A DNA stretch of 64,000 bases from Aricia agestis (taxonomy: Eukaryota; Arthropoda; Insecta; Lepidoptera; Lycaenidae), in contig NC_056406.1 in assembly GCF_905147365.1 (NCBI RefSeq), positions 8,224,501-8,288,500 of the forward strand. Reading direction: 5' to 3'. Both the position numbers and the translations under genes were made by a program. Below, in pieces: positions 61,601 through 64,000 of the stretch. Within the stretch, counting starts at the first letter, position 1, and every line of letters begins with the position of its first letter. Under the pieces are notes generated by a model. The model was not told the origin of the DNA, searched no databases, and was given only the letters and a program-made list of their open reading frames with translations.

Positions 61601-63481
61601 AGCAAGATCAGAATTCTTCAGGAGTCGAGAAAAAAATGGGTCGGGCAAAACACTTTGCCATATACCCAATACGAGCGTGGCCATATTGCTTTGGTGGGTT
61701 GCGTCGTCGGAACGGAATAACGCATTTTAGCTGCGTTATATTGATGCGTTCCACTTCAATATGATCATAATTATTAACAGCGCCACGCGTCTTTTACGTT
61801 TTCATATTTTGGTCTTCTGTTCGATTTGATTGCGACGTTGCCCGTTGGTCACGGTGTTTCGGTGTAACGGAATTCGTTCCGTCACACCGAAATACCGCGA
61901 CCAACTTCGCAATCAATGTGACATAATATCATAATAATTATTGATCATCACCAATTTCTCTGATAGTACTACTATTATTTATACGCAAAACGACGGAACG
62001 TCGCCGTAGCGGCGCGATGCAGCGCTGCACTGCACTATTCTGCGCTTTAATCACCGAAGCTACTCTGTCTGTCTTGCGATGAATGTGTTCTTAATTTTCG
62101 ATGGAATAACTCGGTGAGCGTGGTCAGGCCAAAAAAGTGATATTATTGTCTCTAATAAAACGCATCTGTAGCATCACAGCTTAGCTCAGCTCTGGTAGAA
62201 ACGCAGGCTAACGGCGGAACGTGCCTTCGCTCAACGTCGGCACCGGAAGAAGCATTCAAAATTGTTCTTTGAATTTCGATCACGTACCTTACCTACAAGG
62301 AAAATAGGAAAATATGTATCACATTTTTCATTCTCATGTAATAGTTCAATATTATCTCGTATGAGTCTGTAGTGCCTTTAGTTATATTGCCTTGCCTCTA
62401 ATATGATCTTTATGCCAATGGTATATGGCTTGATTTCGTAGAAACTTTCGAAGGTAAATAAAATAACTGATCAATCTGTATTGTTTATCAGGGCCTTCCC
62501 CAACACTATTGTACTGTTGAGTGTTGAGGATTCTATGTTATGTTTACCTTCTATGTTTACTATGTTATAAACGTCGCGTACTTAATAATAATTATTAACT
62601 AATCGCGTTAGAGCATATAGTCAGAGATCTGTGAGTATCTTCATTTTGATAAGACAACAACAATTTGACGATCCCGTTCCAATCGCAATTCGAAACAAAT
62701 AACAATTAACACGCGATCGTCGATGGCTCGCGACTTTTCATATTATTCCAATAATCAGGCAAAGCCAACATTGATATTTTTCGAAATCCTAGACGACCAG
62801 CAATGAGAATCCCGGTGCTAGCAGGCACACGGCATTTTCTGAGAGTGAATTTCTTGAAATTTATTTAAAAAACATTGAGATCAACCCGAAATACGAGGTT
62901 TCTTCTTAACCGACTTCAAAAAAGATCTTATCAATTCGACGAGGTCCAAGAATCGTGCTCCATTTTAACCGACATCAAAAGAAGATCTAATCAATTCGAC
63001 ATTTACATACATAATGTAATATTTCCCAAACTGGCCAGTTTTCCTAAATATACTATACCAGCGTCTAAATAAATGTGCTAAACCAATGTGCATACATACA
63101 TGGTATGTTTTTACGTTTGTGTTCGCATAATATCATGGAATTATAAGTCCGATTTCTTTGTTGTGCTTGGTATTGTTCAACTTAGGGGATACTGCAAGTT
63201 TTATCAAAATCGGTTCAGTAGTTTTTGAGATAAAGAAATTTGAAGTCAGTTTTTATCTCGCCAAACTAATTGGATATATTGGTATATTAAATTTGGATTT
63301 TGGACAGTACTTGCGAGAATATGACGAAGGTGCCGGTCATGCCGCGGATGCTGTCCTCGCTGATCTCCTTGACGTAGAGCGGGCAGACCACGAAGCCACC
63401 GCCCGCGCCAAACCCGATCAGCGCGCGCGCCCCGATCAGCGCGATGGGATGTGCGCTCATCAACTTCACTGCCCACCCCAA
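50060..63481 (-). CDS. Tret1-like sugar transporter (MFS), 3' six exons
   Basis: The minus-strand exons are 63481-63311, 59109-58957, 58202-58076, 52553-52318, 51059-50865 and 50326-50060, all with GT-AG introns and continuous phase: 382 codons and TGA. The N-terminal ~100 residues (TM1-3) are beyond the right edge. Features in order: TM4 with ARALIGFGAGGGFVVCPLYV and KEISEDSIRG; TM5-6 ending in LRLPETPSYLIKCGR (the family PESP-type motif); a cytoplasmic loop; TM7-8 (VNLTREFCGCIAVLVYAS, then QLVDRAGRK); TM9-10 with DASGLQPLPFVIMTEMF; TM11-12 with the VPETKMRNLEDIYADLEG end and a basic tail. The layout fits insect facilitated trehalose/hexose transporters in the plasma membrane. TM7 reads TREFCG where sugar porters usually have QQ.SG, so the substrate is uncertain. 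Two large introns are filled with repeats. Confidence 0.88.
50425..50606. repeat. MITE in transporter intron
   Basis: GCTAAGTACTCCCATACGGT and TTTTGCTCGATAGTTTTACT are mirrored at the right end (AGTAAAACTATCGAGCAAAA, ACCGTATGTGAGTACTTAGC). The arms are about 40 bp with one or two mismatches. Confidence 0.8.
51217..51374 (+). repeat. TIR repeat 'GTACCATCGAAGAAATT', copy 3
   Basis: GTACCATCGAAGAAATTTAT, CGGACCTACGTCATTTGGTT and CGACCAAATTACGCAGGTCC. The halves are inverted relative to each other. It lies in the transporter intron 51060-52317; the rest of that intron shows nothing recognisable. Confidence 0.6.
53246..53866. repeat. Repeat with ~125-bp tandem units, transporter intron
   Basis: It starts CTAGCTGTTGCCCGCGACTT (shared with 12187). 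About three units follow that contain TTTCATGTTTCTAACTCAAG, GACGGACTTTCATTC and TTTCACCCCCTTGGGGGTAG. It ends with GTGACTGTAACTTTAACAG, a (CAGT)n run and ATTTTATAAGTATAGAT. The open frame at 53508-53714 is a by-product of the units. Confidence 0.7.
53868..54199 (+). mobile_element. SINE-like poly(A) element, family G, copy 5
   Basis: A complete + strand copy with a long CCCTACCCTCCCCTATTCCC-type minisatellite and a pure poly(A) end. It starts directly after the end of the 53246-53866 repeat. Confidence 0.85.
55224..55560 (+). mobile_element. SINE-like poly(A) element, family G, copy 6
   Basis: A complete + strand copy. GTGGGAGAGCCATGCTTCGG to CCCCTTATTTCAT plus nine A. The minisatellite is again different in unit number. 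Confidence 0.85.
55632..55662. repeat. (TA)n microsatellite
   Basis: About 15 TA units followed by a T run, inside a repeat that begins near TTTTTAACCGAATTCC (55588). A relative of that start is at 54298. Confidence 0.8.
56627..56936. repeat. Inverted-repeat element with ~85-bp arms, transporter intron
   Basis: AATAATATATTTTACTTACT, GACTTTAAGTTTAAATAATT and CCTAAGTGTAAAGTGATATTT are returned inverted at 56870-56936. An inner pair GTGTGTCGGGGGACCG / CGGTCCCCCGACACAC sits asymmetrically. It is non-coding. Confidence 0.75.
57030..57400 (-). other. Possible degraded coding fragment
   Basis: The minus strand gives LAYNVWQSVTPAADVPIDLW and, one frame over, GVPFDIGELLATQLYGEG then NNKWADIKDNLPAL to a stop. 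The composition is less AT-driven than nearby frames, but I recognise no family and see no splice sites. It could be a frameshifted mobile-element ORF. Confidence 0.3.
59410..59690 (-). mobile_element. LINE 3' end, second copy, transporter intron
   Basis: It contains the same antisense 3' UTR as 17796-18480 (CTACCACCGGTTCGGGAACT, AGAAACTCGCACGCCATC) and the last ~35 codons of the RT (VNDF, KAYF-type end). The coding part breaks off after a deletion near 59670. It is strongly 5' truncated. Confidence 0.7.
59796..60738. repeat. Interspersed element with two kinds of tandem units
   Basis: Left part: CTATACTAATATTATAATTG, a (GTTT)n run, then about two of the ~175-bp units seen at 3646-4610. Right part: about three units of ~130 bp containing ATTCAATCTATTTTGATG, TTTGGTATGG and CCCGGAAAATGTACGGTTCC. 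The boundary is near GCGAAGCTGCGCGGAACG. The open frames 60265-60528 (+) and 60346-60621 (-) are by-products. Confidence 0.75.
60891..61031. repeat. MITE 'TTTCACCACTTCCTGA' family, copy 2
   Basis: GGGCCTGTTTCACCACTTGC to CTTATCAGGAAGTGGTGAAA, the same length as copy 1 at 14851-14991. Confidence 0.8.
61047..61194 (-). repeat. Interspersed repeat 'GGTTCCGTACCCAAAGGGT', minus-strand fragment
   Basis: Read on the minus strand: GGGTTCCGTACCCAAAGGGT, AAAACGAGACCCTATTACTA, then CTGTTGCCGC-type text (here GTGTTGCCGCTATAAGAAC). The second half of the element is missing. Confidence 0.7.
61828..61914. repeat. Hairpin ~38-bp arms, transporter intron
   Basis: GATTGCGACGTTGCCCGTTG, GTCACGGTGTTTCGGTGT and AACGGAATT are mirrored by TTCGTTCCGTCACACCGAAA, TACCGCGACCAACTTCGCAA. 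The few mismatches are spread evenly. Confidence 0.7.
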
Positions 63482-64000
63482 CTGGAAGAAATAGAAACTT
63501 ACAAGGGTGTCATCTATTAAAATAAAACAATTAATGTATTTGACAAAACTACGGGTATATCGACTTCTTAAGAGTTTTGTAGATATTTTTATTGGATTTT
63601 AATCGGTAAATACAAAAGACGGAAATGCCCGCAGACGGGCTTTGCTACTTAAGGACATTATCACATTTTCTCACAAATATCAGCGATTTTCAGGTACCAT
63701 TTTAAAGAATTAGCAGTCACACTGCGAGGATATTTTGGTTTCAAATGAAAGATAATATATTCATCTCCACGTACACCATAAATTTTTTATAGCCGCATAC
63801 AAAATTTTCACATAAATACGTTTTCACCATCACAATAATCGCAAAAGATTAAAAAAAATAGGGTTTGATTAGGTATCATTATAGCTAAATACACTGAACT
63901 AAGGAAAATAAATATACAAAAAATTTTTTGCTTATTTAGTCCCCTGTACGAATAGCTAAATATTTTATATAAAAATAAATAACATTTCGATTTATAAGAA
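63482..64000. other. Intron or upstream part of the transporter gene
   Basis: AT-rich, no exon recognised on the minus strand. The acceptor for the exon 63481-63311 is at 63483-63482, so this is intron. The preceding coding exons must lie past position 64000. Confidence 0.5.

Overview
The window looks like nuclear DNA of a moth or butterfly (Lepidoptera). The background is AT-rich, genes are split into many small GC-richer exons with GT-AG introns, and there is no operon structure. Many of the interspersed repeats are of types I recognise from lepidopteran genomes. The assignment rests on this general recognition and on protein similarity judged by eye; no search was run.

Four host genes can be rebuilt exon by exon, with reading phase holding at every junction. 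(1) On the + strand, 14280-23934: the 3' six exons of a TINAG-like/Swim secreted cathepsin-B-like protein whose catalytic cysteine is replaced by aspartate. Its N-terminal exons were not found and probably lie upstream of the window. (2) On the - strand, 27507-28896: a complete five-exon gene for a 129-residue coiled-coil protein that best resembles BLOC-1 subunit 6 (pallidin). (3) On the + strand, 30736-46071: a complete 18-exon gene for a 674-residue CASC3/Barentsz protein, a core exon junction complex subunit. (4) On the - strand, 50060-63481: the 3' six exons (382 codons) of a Tret1-like sugar transporter of the major facilitator superfamily. Its first exons lie beyond the right edge.

Layout: 1-14279 is repeat-rich with no host exon recognised (SINE, tandem arrays, a 1.1 kb palindrome, hairpin MITEs, a decayed reverse transcriptase). 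14-25 kb is the Swim-like gene and its 3' UTR. 25.5-30.7 kb holds the BLOC-1-like gene and, between it and CASC3, a cluster of TATCGATA (DRE-type) sites. 30.7-46.6 kb is CASC3, whose introns carry an internally deleted PIF/Harbinger element, a SINE-like copy, inverted GC-rich MITEs and several almost loopless perfect hairpins. 46.6-50 kb is intergenic between two convergent genes. 50-64 kb is the transporter with two large repeat-filled introns.

The four genes do not form a pathway. The two central genes are divergent (28896 to 30736) and may share a promoter region. Much of the unusual structure is mobile-element derived: at least six copies of one poly(A)-ended SINE-like family, at least ten hairpin or inverted-repeat families, and two LINE 3' ends of the same family. 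No CRISPR array, rRNA gene, intact tRNA gene or intact autonomous transposon was seen. No clearly new biological system was found; the most distinctive items are the pseudoenzyme-type Swim, the transporter lacking the usual TM7 glutamines, the long palindrome, and the inverted repeats that flank CASC3 exons.
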